Assembly (NCBI GenBank): GCA_033725935.1
Contig: MU867061.1
Location: 1,116,001-1,180,000, forward strand
Direction: 5' to 3'
Length of the DNA: 64,000 bases
DNA from: Cladorrhinum sp. PSN259
Taxonomy: Eukaryota > Ascomycota > Sordariomycetes > Sordariales > Podosporaceae
Part shown: piece by piece, positions 11,442 through 21,880 of the stretch
Numbering within the stretch: the first letter of the stretch is position 1
How the letters are laid out: each line of letters starts with the position of its first letter
Notes under the pieces: generated by a model
Told to the model about the DNA's origin: nothing
Databases searched by the model: none
The model's input: only the letters and a program-made list of their open reading frames with translations
Program-made: the position numbers and the translations under genes

Positions 11442-12410
11442 TCAAATCTTTGCAACCCCCGCTCCGCTAATCTCACCCATACAAATCCCATTTTTCGACT
11501 TTTTCACAAACTCAACCAACCGCTTTATATCCCCTTCTTCATCATCCCTTTCCCATTCCTCTTCCTCAATCAAACCCCCTTCTTTTCCCTTTTCATCAAT
11601 CCTCTTCAGAATCATCCCAACCCCCCTTTGCACCCTCCTAATCCTCGACTCCCCCCACCCCCTCCTTTTTAGTCCCACGGCATTAACACCCACCACTTTT
11701 CCCCTCCACCCCTTCACCATGACGAACGGCAGCACATCCCTCGACACGGCCGATTTCCCCCCCACGTACGCAAACTCCCCCACCTCGCAAAACTGCACCA
11801 CGGCAGATCCGCCAGCCAGTATCGCCCCTCTGCCTATCTTGACGTGGCCCGCTAATAGCACCCCGTTCGTCAGGATGACTTGTTCCCCCAGGGTGCAGTC
11901 GTGCCCCACGTGCGCGTTGGCCATTATCAGACACCCGTCCCCTATCGTTGTCCCCCGTTCTGTCGACGTCCCCAGGTTGGCAGTTACGCACTCGCGAATA
12001 ACACAATTATTGCCCACCGTCAGGCGGCCCGAGTCGGGGCAATCTGCCAGAGCCTGGGACGACCCGCCCAGGACCACGAAAGGGTGGATTAAGCAGTTGG
12101 ACCCGACGGACGTGTTGCGCTGGACGGTCACGTGGGAGAGGAGGGTCGTGTTTGCGCGGATGGTGACGGAGGGGCCGACGAGGCAGAAGGGGCCGACGGT
12201 GGCGGAGGGGTGGATCGAAGCGGTGGGGTGGATTATTGAGGTGGGATGGATGGTTCCTACTACTTTATTCCCCAATCCAGAGGTTGGTGGGAGTGTTGTG
12301 AGTTGAGTTGCTGCCTGAGGTGGCTGGGGTTTAAGGGGTGAATCTTGTAAAGACATTGTGAGCTTGGTGAGATGTGGCTTTGCTTGAGTGGTGGTTGGTG
12401 GTTCGGCCAT
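11442..12410 (-). CDS. LpxA-like (UDP-GlcNAc acyltransferase-type) left-handed beta-helix protein
   Basis: Single-exon gene of 322 codons plus stop; a second in-frame ATG (codon 19, MSLQDSPL) could be the true start. Residues about 55-235 are hexapeptide repeats forming a left-handed beta helix. The match is to LpxA specifically: IHPTA repeats, GPFCLVGP, IRECVT, then ANAHVGHDC (His167 and His170), LLAGHV (His189), VVQFC, and the LpxA-type C-terminal GVNAVGLKRRGW followed by basic helices. His170 aligns with the catalytic His125 of E. coli LpxA, whereas the position of bacterial His99 (in VTIHRGT) is Asn here (VTANLGT). In bacteria LpxA transfers a 3-hydroxyacyl chain from acyl carrier protein to UDP-GlcNAc, the first step of lipid A synthesis. 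Fungi do not make lipid A, so the substrate is unknown. The N-terminal 45 residues are Pro/Thr rich and could be an organelle presequence (inference). The coding strand is G-rich near its end. Confidence 0.85.
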   Translation of the reverse strand: MAEPPTTTQAKPHLTKLTMSLQDSPLKPQPPQAATQLTTLPPTSGLGNKVVGTIHPTSIIHPTASIHPSATVGPFCLVGPSVTIRANTTLLSHVTVQRNTSVGSNCLIHPFVVLGGSSQALADCPDSGRLTVGNNCVIRECVTANLGTSTERGTTIGDGCLIMANAHVGHDCTLGEQVILTNGVLLAGHVKIGRGAILAGGSAVVQFCEVGEFAYVGGKSAVSRDVLPFVMVKGWRGKVVGVNAVGLKRRGWGESRIRRVQRGVGMILKRIDEKGKEGGLIEEEEWERDDEEGDIKRLVEFVKKSKNGICMGEISGAGVAKI

Positions 12411-13045
12411 GGTGAGTCTTTTCTTTTTTCTTTGTTCTTCTTCTTAGTTTGGGAAGGTGAGTGGAAGGGCGATGACTCAAGGGGTTATGGTGAAATTTAT
12501 GTGTGGCCCAGTCAGCTTATCTCACCGAGGGCTGAGGTCTCGACGTTGGGTCGATGCTACGTTGGCAAGTATCCTCAGTCCGGAATTGTTACCCGATTCT
12601 TCCTATCTGCAGGTATGTCGTGACGGCAGTGTGGAACTTGTCAAACTTCGTGGACTGAACTAGACCCGTTCTTGGTATAGGCCCACGATCAGGAGCTGTC
12701 TAGAGAAAACACCGGACTGATGCGGTTTTGCTTGGGAAAGTGGAGTGTATCCATAACTACCTGCGCTCTGATTCATAAAGACTAGCTTCTAATTCTATCC
12801 TTAATTACTATCCTGCTTTCTTCTGCTCATGTACGTGATGGTAACTCCGCTACCATATGCCCTGTACTTCGCTGTAGTTGGTTGCTTGTTTGGAAGGCTT
12901 GCATTGAAAGATGCCAGTGCAAGGTTCTTTGTTGACGACCACGTGTAAGTCCTTCCTTCCTCAAGGAGCCAATACTTTATCAACCACGGAAAAAGACATT
13001 CTGTCGCTTACGGGTCTAATGCTTTGCGCTGTCGTGAAAGTATGA
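12411..13045. other. Intergenic
   Basis: 635 bp upstream of the LpxA-like gene and downstream of the HAD gene. It contains a CT-rich tract just upstream of the LpxA-like ATG. No gene, RNA or repeat is recognised. Confidence 0.5.
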
Positions 13046-14129
13046 TCACGCATTGCCCGTCCCAGCTTGGATCCATTTCTCCAGTTGAGCCAGGGAATCA
13101 ATCTCAATAGTCGGGCCCATCCTACGGCACCGATCAGGATAGCCATACCCGTAACTCACCCAACAGGCTTTGGCACCGATCCGCTTAGCATACACAATAT
13201 CCTTTTCGGTATCGCCCACAACCAGCACATCGTTCGCGCTCAGACCAGGAGTATTACTGAAAAGGTCCAGCTCGTACTGCTTGTAGCCGACTGCATTAGG
13301 CTTGGTATACACTCTCCGGAGTCCCGTATCGGCCATCACCATGCACCGATCGATCAAATGATCCATGCGAGAATGCTTCAGAACGTCCCAAATAAAAGGC
13401 TGGGGTTCGTTGCTCCCGAATATCACGGTATGTACCTTGGCGGCCTTCAGGGTTTTAAGAAGTTCATAAGCGTACGGATAGGGCTCGATTTTGGCCAGCA
13501 TTCCGGGAGAGTGGTAAAGCTTCTTGTACACATTAACCCAGATGTTAAAGAAGAAAGGGCCAGGGTAAACGCCAGGGCGGGCTTTGGTAAACACCAGCTG
13601 GATGCCCTGCTCGATGGTGTCGGCCGAGTACATGCACTGCCAAATCTCCTTGTCCTCGAGTCCCAGTGGAGCCAGGCCGGTGGCGTTTATGCACTTCCAG
13701 GTCGTGTTGATCGTCATGGCCACGGCCGCCCTCGTGTCAAAGAGGGTGCCTTCAAAATCTATGATGACCAGGTTCGGCTTTCTCATCATGCCAGTGGTGT
13801 AAGGCTCATACGCATTCCGAGTCACGGTGCTGCTGCTGCTGTTGGTGTTATTATTATTATTACGGTAGTTGCTGTTGCTGCTGCCCATTATTCCTGGTGG
13901 GGGATGAAGAACATTTTGGGAGGGCCGTGACTGTCTGAAGTTCCCATTGGTTCGTTGCCAGCCCACGGGGTTCGATGTTGTCCGGCGCTGGGGGTTGCCG
14001 GAATGCGTCATCGGGCCATGACGGCGCTGAATGCTAGTGACCATCAACCCATAAGTATTGTAGTTGGCATTTTCTCTCAAGATAGAGACCGGGGGAGGTA
14101 GGCACTCACATGGAATAGATGCCTGACAT
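13046..14129 (-). CDS. HAD-superfamily hydrolase (phosphoglycolate phosphatase-like)
   Basis: The body of the protein is one exon ending at 13046. For the start I favour a 20-nt first exon (14129-14110, MSGIYS) spliced over a 76-nt GT-AG intron (14109-14034) to IQRRHGPMTHSG; the alternative is an unspliced ATG at 14044-14042 (MVTSIQRRH). The N-terminal ~95 residues are basic and Asn/Ser rich, with a run of Asn encoded by a trinucleotide repeat near 13850. The HAD core follows: motif I is NLVIIDFEGTLFDT, motif II FGSNEP, motif III the Lys of TKPNAVGY, motif IV VLVVGDTEKDI. The alpha-helical cap between motifs I and II fits C1-cap phosphatases. The second Asp of motif I is Glu here, which is unusual. 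Substrate unknown. It is transcribed divergently from the Zn2Cys6 regulator, sharing a ~365-bp promoter. Confidence 0.82.
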
Positions 14130-14493
14130 TTTGTAATATGTGAAGGTGGTTGGTATGGGATAAAAGTGGGTGAGATGGCATGATATTCTGCATGCTGTTT
14201 GTGCGATGGGACAAAATGGAATTTAGATTTGGCAACAATTAAGCGTCTTTTCTTACGCCACTCTATCAAAGTTCAAGCCCAAACGTAGCAGTTCCTTCTG
14301 AATCCAGAGTTGGGTGGGGCGGCCGGAGTTTCACCTGGTATAAGTCTATTTCAATGTCTCTTATACGCGCTATGCCAAAAGCAGACAGGAACGGAATCCT
14401 TCAAGGTAACATCGGGAACATATGTAAGCAGACCCATTGCTTTTCCCAAACCACTTCCAACCTTGACCTGACCTCAAGCTCGCCCGCCCAAAA
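14130..14493. promoter_or_regulatory. Shared divergent promoter region (HAD gene / Zn2Cys6 regulator)
   Basis: The 364 bp between the proposed ATGs of two divergent genes. Such spacing allows co-regulation, but I see no clear palindromic Zn2Cys6 binding site, so this is a positional call only. Confidence 0.35.
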
Positions 14494-15848
14494 ATGTTCA
14501 TCACACTCAAAAGTGGCATGGAACAGGTTGCCAAAAGGCAGGCTGGACCAGATGGCCCCAGAGAACGACTTCGTGTGATCCGAAGGCCTGCCTGTTTTGC
14601 TTGCCAAGCCAAGAAGGTCTGTATTGATTCCCCAGGAAAATGCTGATTTGTCATCACATCTTTGTTGACATTGTGATCTCTTGACAATCGCAGCTTCGAT
14701 GCACTGGCGATTCCGGAAGCTGTGACCGTTGTCAAGCAAAGTCCATCAACTGCACCTTCCCTTCAAAGACGATTCACTCCCGGACCCGGGGAGCTCCTCC
14801 TCTTCAGCAGCAGATTAATACCCCGGGCCTGGTATCTGAAAGTCTGCCAAATGTGATCGGCGAGCATGAGGCATCCTTGTCACAAACAAAGACCAACTTC
14901 CCCAACAATGAAAAATTTGACTGCAAGTCCCCCTTCTCCTATTGAACAATTTTGTGCAAGGTCCAAACCCTCAGCTAACAGAAACAAGTCTCTAACCCAA
15001 TCCTCCCTGGCGCTCAAGTCTCCACAACCCCCTCCGAACAAAATCCCATCCCCACACCTTCTTCCACTGTCCTCCCACCGGAAAACTCTACCACACCTGC
15101 TTTCCAAACACCCCTTCTTCAAAATGAACCCCCAACAGAACCACTGGCAGCATGCACGTGCCTCCCAGACCTCCTAAACGTTCTGAAACAACTAGACGAC
15201 GACACCTTCCACCTGTCGACTCTGGCGCTGGACCAAGTCATCCAGCTCCAGAAATGGATCGTGTTTCAGTGCTGGAAACCCCTCGACTGCCCTGGCTGCC
15301 TTTTCTCTTCCTCCTCGTCATACAATTTGACGCTCATCATCTGCGACAGGCTAATCCAAATGTTTGAGTGCATCAAAGCTCGCATCAACGCCGCAAAGGA
15401 AATAATGGGACTCGCCGGTCTCGCCACCGCTGAAAACGCGTCAACGTCAACGACAACCGTGGCGTTTGAATATCGTCAAGTTGATCAAGACGAAGAGAAT
15501 GAAGAAGAAGAAGATGTGGGATCAGGGCAGCAATTGTTCTGCTCGCTAACTGGAAAGCCGGGCAGAGCAACAAAGTGCAACCCCTTGATGTTTTCTGACG
15601 AGTTCAGGAACCTTTACTCGCACGAGGAGCAGGTCCATATGGTTCATGCTTTGCTGGGGCTGCAGCTGAGGAATTTGGGGAGGTTGTTGGAGAAGATTGG
15701 AGGGATGGTAGAGGGTGGCGGTAATCTGGCGAGACAGGGCAGAGTGCGGGGGATGCAGGAACGGTTGGGACAGGCTGGTGGGGAGATTGAGGCTGCGTTG
15801 AAGGAGGTGTTGGCTGGGCTTGTGGGGATTATGGCCCGGGGGAGGTGA
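14494..15848 (+). CDS. Zn2Cys6 transcription factor, AflR-type
   Basis: Model: exons 14494-14616, 14694-14922 and 15019-15848, 393 codons plus stop. Intron 1 (77 nt, GT-AG) splits the zinc cluster. Intron 2 is best read as a GC-AG intron (donor GCAAGT at 14923, CTAAC branch site about 25 nt before the acceptor); it removes stops in both flanking frames and restores phase. The DNA-binding cluster is Cys34-x2-Cys37-x6-Cys44-x6-Cys51-x2-Cys54-x6-Cys61, a perfect Zn(II)2Cys6 motif with basic linkers. The C-terminal half (CTCLPDLLNVLKQLDDDTFH... then ALDQVIQLQKWIVFQCWKPL and the CP-rich turn) resembles the AflR-family regulatory domain of secondary-metabolism activators. A Glu-rich acidic stretch near residue 280 could help activation. 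No polyketide synthase, NRPS or terpene gene is within 15 kb either way in this window, so its targets are unknown. Confidence 0.8.
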
Positions 15849-16555
15849 GGAGGGGATTGTGGGGGTTTAAGAGAGCGGCTTGGAAGTTTTTTGTACCTTG
15901 TTATTTGTGAGAATTTATTATTTCATGTTGAATGTGCTAACTGTATTACTTGTGCTACGGACCTGCAGACGTGCCTGAAAAGAAAACAAGTCTAATGAAT
16001 GGCCGTCTGTGTCCAGTCTGGGCCCTGCAGATTCAGTTCCTATCGCCACCCTGGATACAGATTAGGAAGTATTAAGAATATCCTGTCTACCCTAGTTTTT
16101 TTTTTTTTTTAGTTTTTTTCAATACCATTATACATGAATCTTGACCTTAACCTATTACGTACGTACTGTTGTCTTTTTAAACCTCGAGTAGACAAGTTTG
16201 TGGTTCTATTTCCGCACCGAATCCTTGTTAAAAGGTCAAAAGCAACAGAATTTGAAATCAATTAAAAGAAATCGTAGAGAAGAAACCAAATCGCATTTCA
16301 CTGGCAGCTTTTCCTCCCTTCTTTTCTTTCTTGCGGAGACATTTTTGTATCCCAAAACATTCATGTTAGCGTTCCATAATTCTTATCAAATAATGATATT
16401 ATTCATGGATTATGCCCCTTTTCGATAAATGGCAACTCCTCATACCTAGCAGCTATCTAGATAGGTACACAGATAAATTCCCAAGTCGTTCAGATCATCA
16501 GATATCCCCCCCAAAGAGCAAAAATAAAAAGACCAAACATCTACCAGATAGGTAA
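15849..16555. other. Convergent intergenic region
   Basis: Between the 3' ends of the Zn2Cys6 regulator (plus) and the membrane protein (minus). A/T rich, with a T-run near 16098; presumed 3'-UTRs. No gene seen. Confidence 0.5.
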
Positions 16556-19127
16556 CTAATGACCAGAATTAAAACTACTCAATCTCTTCACCACGTTACC
16601 CTTCCTCCTAACCCTCGTCAGATCCCCTTCAAACCCAAACCCATACTTCAAGTCGTCCCTCACGCCCACAACACCCAACCTGCCCGCCTGCGCCGTCCCG
16701 TGTCCCTCGACAAACCCATACCCCATCTTCATTTCCCTGACCCCTTGGTTCACCTGCTGCGGCCCTTCCTGCCAATTCACTTTATCCAACCCTTTGCCTC
16801 TCGTAGCAGCGACAATATCACTAAACGCCGTGTCCCTCGTCACGCCCCCGTTTTCTCTCACGGCGAACAACCCCGCTACCACGGCCGAGAAGGCCATGAG
16901 GATCGTAATACCGTACACGATCCACAGGTCTCTCATGTAATAGCGATATACATTCGTACTCTGTGATTTTTCGCAGGGGTACTTTAGGTCATCCCTATCC
17001 TTCAGATCTTCCAGAGTCTGTCCCAGTCCAGATTGCTGATCCGACTTGGCAGCCCAAACAACGCTGGTGAACTGCGGGTTCGACAACATGCTGAGGATTA
17101 TGTCGGTATAAAACTTTTGAATTTGGGATTGGAGGTCGACGTGAGGGAAGTAGTTGGCTTCCAGATTGAGCAGGTTTGTCTGGACGGCGTTGGTGTTGAC
17201 CAGTGGCACAGAATTTGCGTCCCGCTGGTTGATTGAGACTGTGCCATTCAAGAATGACCGAGCGATGAGACCTAGGGAGTGATAAGCGGCTGTCAGGCGG
17301 TAAGCGCGTTTATCACTCGGAAAAATGTAGTTGGTCTCCGGGATGGCCGTTATGTTGTCTGCTGTGTCATCTTGGGATTCTACCAGGGGTAAATAGGTCG
17401 TGTTGATTACCGGACGGAGGAACTGGAGCGAGGTCACGTTTGTTATTTGGGTGCCGGCTGTGTAGTTGAATCTTACCGTGTAGGAGGATTCGTAGTTTTC
17501 GCAGCCGAAGAGCTTTGGGATGAAGGCGGATTCCCACCCCGGTGAGTCGCGGGTCTGGGGGAGGGGCTTCGTTGAATCAGCCATGGTCGTGTAGCCTATC
17601 CAGATTATAGGTTCTGTGCGGAATGCTCCGAGGTTTTTCGGGTCGGGACGTTTGGTTTTTGGTATGCCGCCTGCGAAGACGTCGTTTAACTGGGTTGTGG
17701 AGTATTCGCCGCCGGTTGTGAAGGCGTAGTAGGTGTTGATGCCTCGCGGGACGAGGACGTCCGTGTCGAAGGGTGGTGCGATGCTGCCGGATTCTTGGGT
17801 GAGGTTTTTTGGCTTGGAACCTACGCCGCTTGCGAGTTCTGTGCATTTGTAGGCTGGACCTACAAACTTGATTTCGAAGCTGCAGTTCCAGCCCCTATCG
17901 CAGGTTTCGAGTTGGGCATTCTTTCGCATGACGGTTTCCCCCATGTAGGCGCCGATAGTGAGAGTTTGCTCGAGGACAGAGCCAGGTCCGGTGTAGTAGT
18001 CAAACCAGTCATCATTGTCTCCATCGCCAGCTCGTCTTGTTGTGTTCCAAAACGGAATGGGGACCTCAAAGTACTTGCCAACTTTGGTTGGAGTTCTCCA
18101 TTCGTCCGTCTCTTCAAAAGTAAAGTTCAGAGACCGAATCCCAGGACATTTGTCTCGGATATCAAGTTGATCGGGCTCTACCTGAAGGGTGTTGGCCGTA
18201 AGAACAACCGTAAGGGGTGTAACCCTTTGAGATACATGTCAGTATGAGTGTACAAGCTCAGGGGCATCACATGACTTACCAAACAAACAATGCCAGCAAA
18301 GCAGCTAGTTTGGACAGCTTTAACATCTCCCAGCTAAAGAAGCCCGCAAGAGAGCCAGTAAGCGAGAACAACGAGTCCAGTGCGGCAACACTCATGACTC
18401 TCTTCCGTGCCGTCACCCACACACGCTGCTTGTATGCAATAATAACGGCAGCACTGAGTCCTGCCTTTGCTCCGAATGCCAACAGCGTTCCATAGCGTTG
18501 CATCACAAGCTGTTCCGTCGCCTGTTTGCCGTCAAGGGTGAAATAAAAGACGTGGTGCCCGGCGGCACACGCAGCGCCGAACAGGAAGCAGAGCATCATG
18601 GCCCATTGTGACTTCCAGAACCGGCTGAATCTTGAACCACCTCCTTTTTGCGACTTGATCTCTGGCGCTGCAGGGCCAACGTGAGCATAACCTGGCTGCT
18701 TCGTGCTGGCTGCAGGACTCGGAGAAAAGTATCCCGTATCTGCTGGTGGAGTAGCTTGGAGTGGAAACTGTTCTTCTTGCAACCTCTCGTAACCCCGGTG
18801 CTGGCGCTGTTGTTGGTGTTGAACAAATGATTGTGGGCCGCCTCCGACAGGGTTTGGATCTTGGTATGCATGTGGATGTGGATGCTGTGTGGGTGGTTGT
18901 TGTTGTTGATGCTGGGCACTGATGTAACCCATTTCGACACCTACTCTTGGATCATAATGTGAATCGTAAGGAACACCACCCTGGTGTGAGGGATCCTGCC
19001 AGTTTCTCTGCGGTGATGGTGCTCCAGGTGATGGCGTGACCTGGGACCAGGACTCTGTCGATTGCGTTGAACTCCACCCTGTGCCATTCCATGATGCATT
19101 TCCGTGCGGAGGAGGCGCATATGCCAT
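16556..19127 (-). CDS. Large fungal plasma-membrane-type protein, function unknown
   Basis: Two exons (19127-18280 and 18224-16556) with a 55-nt intron join in frame to 838 codons plus stop. Residues 1-~170 are cytosolic-looking, Pro/Gln/His rich (PPPHGNASW..., QHQQQQPPTQ). Three hydrophobic segments follow: WAMMLCFLFGAACAAGHHVF, the YGTLLAFGAKAGLSAAVII stretch, and LAALLALFVW running over the splice site into VTPLTVVL. A long region with many N-glycosylation sequons (NCS, NYT, NVT, NTT, NGT) and scattered cysteines comes next and must be extracellular or lumenal. A fourth membrane segment (DLWIVYGITILMAFSAVVAG) and a basic tail end the protein. This architecture is common and conserved in filamentous ascomycetes but has no characterised function that I know of. 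Existence is confident, role unknown. Confidence 0.86.
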
Positions 19128-20364
19128 ACTGATTTGATGTAGAGGGGAATGAACGAGATGGAAATGTTAAAAGATTCGCGCTATGAGATGAATAGCAGCC
19201 GCGCAAGCTTTTCGTTGGGTTCCGAACTGCGGAAGGGCTCACCCTGATCGGATTCCCAACCAACTGGTTGGAAAACGTGTGGGGCTGGTTCTAGAATGTC
19301 ACAGCCCGCGGGAAGCAATGGGATCCCCCCGCAGTGGCCATTTTGAGATCATTTTTCAGCTGGAATGGAGCTAGAGACCAATCTGGTTGGGCTCCTATTT
19401 TTGAACCGCTGTTGACGGTGATTGGTTGGGATAAGAACTTGTGCAACGGCACGGGGCGGGCAGGGTATCCCGGACTCCGAGGAGCTTGTGAAATCTAAGC
19501 TTATGCTCAAATCCTGCCTGCAAAGATACCTGTGTGGTAATAAGTGCATTGTGTCTTGATGGCTTCGAGTCTTTGAGACCGAGATGATGGATCCGACATT
19601 TATGATATTTTGCCTAAAAAAAAACTTGACCTGAGAAGAGCGCTTATGATTTCAATGCGTGGACCAATTATCCAAATACTAAACAGTCCCGAGAACTCTC
19701 GGGTACTCATTGTGACACCGAGGCAACAGTGATGGACAAAGTCATCGTGCTCTTGAACGATTGCGTGCGATAAAGGGGTGCGAGACTCTACTTGATCATT
19801 TGGTGCAGGTGGGCTCAACAAAAATTAGGATGCTCTTGCAAAATGCCGATCACGAGGTGGACGAGTTTTCATATCTTGTGTCTTTTTTGGGTGCGTGTTA
19901 TCGGCAGATTGCCATGCATATGGAGCCGAGAACAAGATGTTGATGGCGAAAGATCCACTTGGTGATTGGTAGGGTCACGGTGTTCGGCCGATGATCCACC
20001 AATGAAGGGAGGTAGAAGGTGGAAAACCCCTGAACTTCTAACTTTGTTCACGCGAACATGGCCAGTCTTGACAGGAATTCCAGCCTGGAGAGACCGGAGT
20101 CGGTGTCCTGAGTCGTGCTTGCCAAAAGAACTTCATTCCTTCTCGAATCTGAGTTGGGGCCAGCTGGAGCCAACACTACAGTGCAGCACCAACAACCCGG
20201 AACCCATTGGAGCCTGGAAGTAACAGAGCAAGCCGGTGATTCATATACCTAGTCCAGCCGCGGTCCGGTTCTATTCGCTTTGTTCCTGCTTTGGGAACTG
20301 CAATCCATTTGCTATTCCCTGCTAACCATCAACTTCAGGATTTAAGAATCTCGCTGCAAGCACA
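19128..20364. other. Intergenic
   Basis: Promoter side of the membrane-protein gene and DNA leading into the dead NACHT gene. Only short frames without domain similarity; nothing further recognised. Confidence 0.45.
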
Positions 20365-21880
20365 ATGGTAAACTCCTTTTCAGTAAGAAATCCCGCCGCC
20401 ATTGACTGCTTTTTTTTTCTACTTGGATGCTCACACTACCCAGTCTCGTACTTATTCTCACTTTCCCGACTACCTTCGTTGCGATCAACCCGGGCCGCTT
20501 GTCTTCAGTCATTCATGGGCAACCAGGTTCAGGGACATCGGCTATAGTCGGGCACATTCTTTCCGACCGTCACAGCACCCACCGCCAGGAAGAGGGTACC
20601 ATTCCATACTTCTTTGCCAACAAGGACGATATTCGGTCAGGTTCCCTTATCGCCGTTCTACGAACACTCTGCCACCAGCTTTTACGGGCCCCGCAGGCGC
20701 CTATTCCTATGCAAAACCCATATTCGAGGCTGAGATAGAGGACGAAGTAGTTATGGATCACGTCTTCAAACTTCTTTTCACTGTTCTGGCTTCTTATATG
20801 ACAGAAAGGGATTATACTGTCCTTACAAAACTTCATGAACTTGGCAACGTTGAGGCCCCGACCTGTTGCATCAGGAGCCCTGCAAGAAACCAACGGAATG
20901 GTACGGAAATACCGAATCACGACTAAAAAATCCCCAGAATGCTTCAGAAACCCTACAGAGGAACAATGTTCTGTTTATTCTATCAGACCGCTCCATCATC
21001 GCGGAAGACAACCCACCCGATTCGGCACGAAAATTCAGTTGAGATTGTCAAGCTTCTCAAGACCCAAGGTGCAGGCGTGAGTGAGATAGCCTGCCAATGT
21101 TCGCTTCTTCAACGTGCACTTCAACACGGCAAACTCTTGGTGGCTACAGATATAATCTAGAAGACCGACCTCTGCTCTCGAGATTTATGCCCCCACATGG
21201 TCAATAGCACTACGGCAATGGCAAAGCTTCCAAACACCATGCTATTGCTCTTATTCAAGTCAGCCGTTCAACATGGTTTCGACCGTATACTCCGTCTTCC
21301 GGTTGCTCAAAATCTATCCAACAAAATAACTAAAATAGAACGCAGAATTTTAGTTCCAACAGCAGCAGCAGTCGGTATCTACTATCTATGTAGAGCTTGC
21401 TCTTCCATGAACATGACATGGTGTCAACGAATGATTCCGGTTTGACTGCTCTTCAGATCGCGTCTCAAGAAGGACATTGGAGGGTTGTAGAGGAACTATC
21501 CAGTCGGAAAAGGAAGAATATGTTAAATATTTCCTTACGGACTTGTCCCTTTCAGCTTACGGCAATGGGACAAAGCTGCCGATATACCTGGCGTCCAATT
21601 TCGGGCATTTCAAGGTTCTACAAGCAATTCTCAGATGGATGCCAGACATGGAGAGCTTGCTGGACAACGAGGATGCTGACGACCAAAGTCGACTTCGAGG
21701 CCGCGTTCATGAATTCGTCAGGGGCCTTCAGACGACAAGTTTGCTTTAAGTCAAATGGTCTTAAATGCTCTTTATATTGCAGCTTCAGCAGGTCAATGTC
21801 ACTTAATACCCATTCTCATATCGTATGGGTTTGTCAAGGACGCGACGTAGCGTCATCATTCCCTCGTTCGCTCCCGTGAG
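20365..21880 (+). pseudogene. Decayed NACHT-ankyrin STAND gene
   Basis: Recognisable pieces of one protein are spread over all three plus-strand frames. At about 20490-20735 there is a degenerate P-loop (VIHGQPGSGTSAIVGHIL, where the invariant Lys of GxxGxGKS is Thr), followed by YFFANKDDIRSGSLIAVLRTLCHQLL, a typical post-P-loop stretch of fungal NACHT proteins. From about 21030 ankyrin-like pieces appear (NSVEIVKLLKTQGAG, then NDSGLTALQIASQEGHWRVVEEL near 21425, then PIYLASNFGHFKVLQAIL near 21580). Each piece ends in a stop or needs a frame change to continue, so no full protein can be made. The family acts in incompatibility and immune-type signalling. Loss of the P-loop Lys together with frameshifts supports an old inactivation; whether RIP or ordinary drift caused it cannot be measured here. 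Confidence 0.72.
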
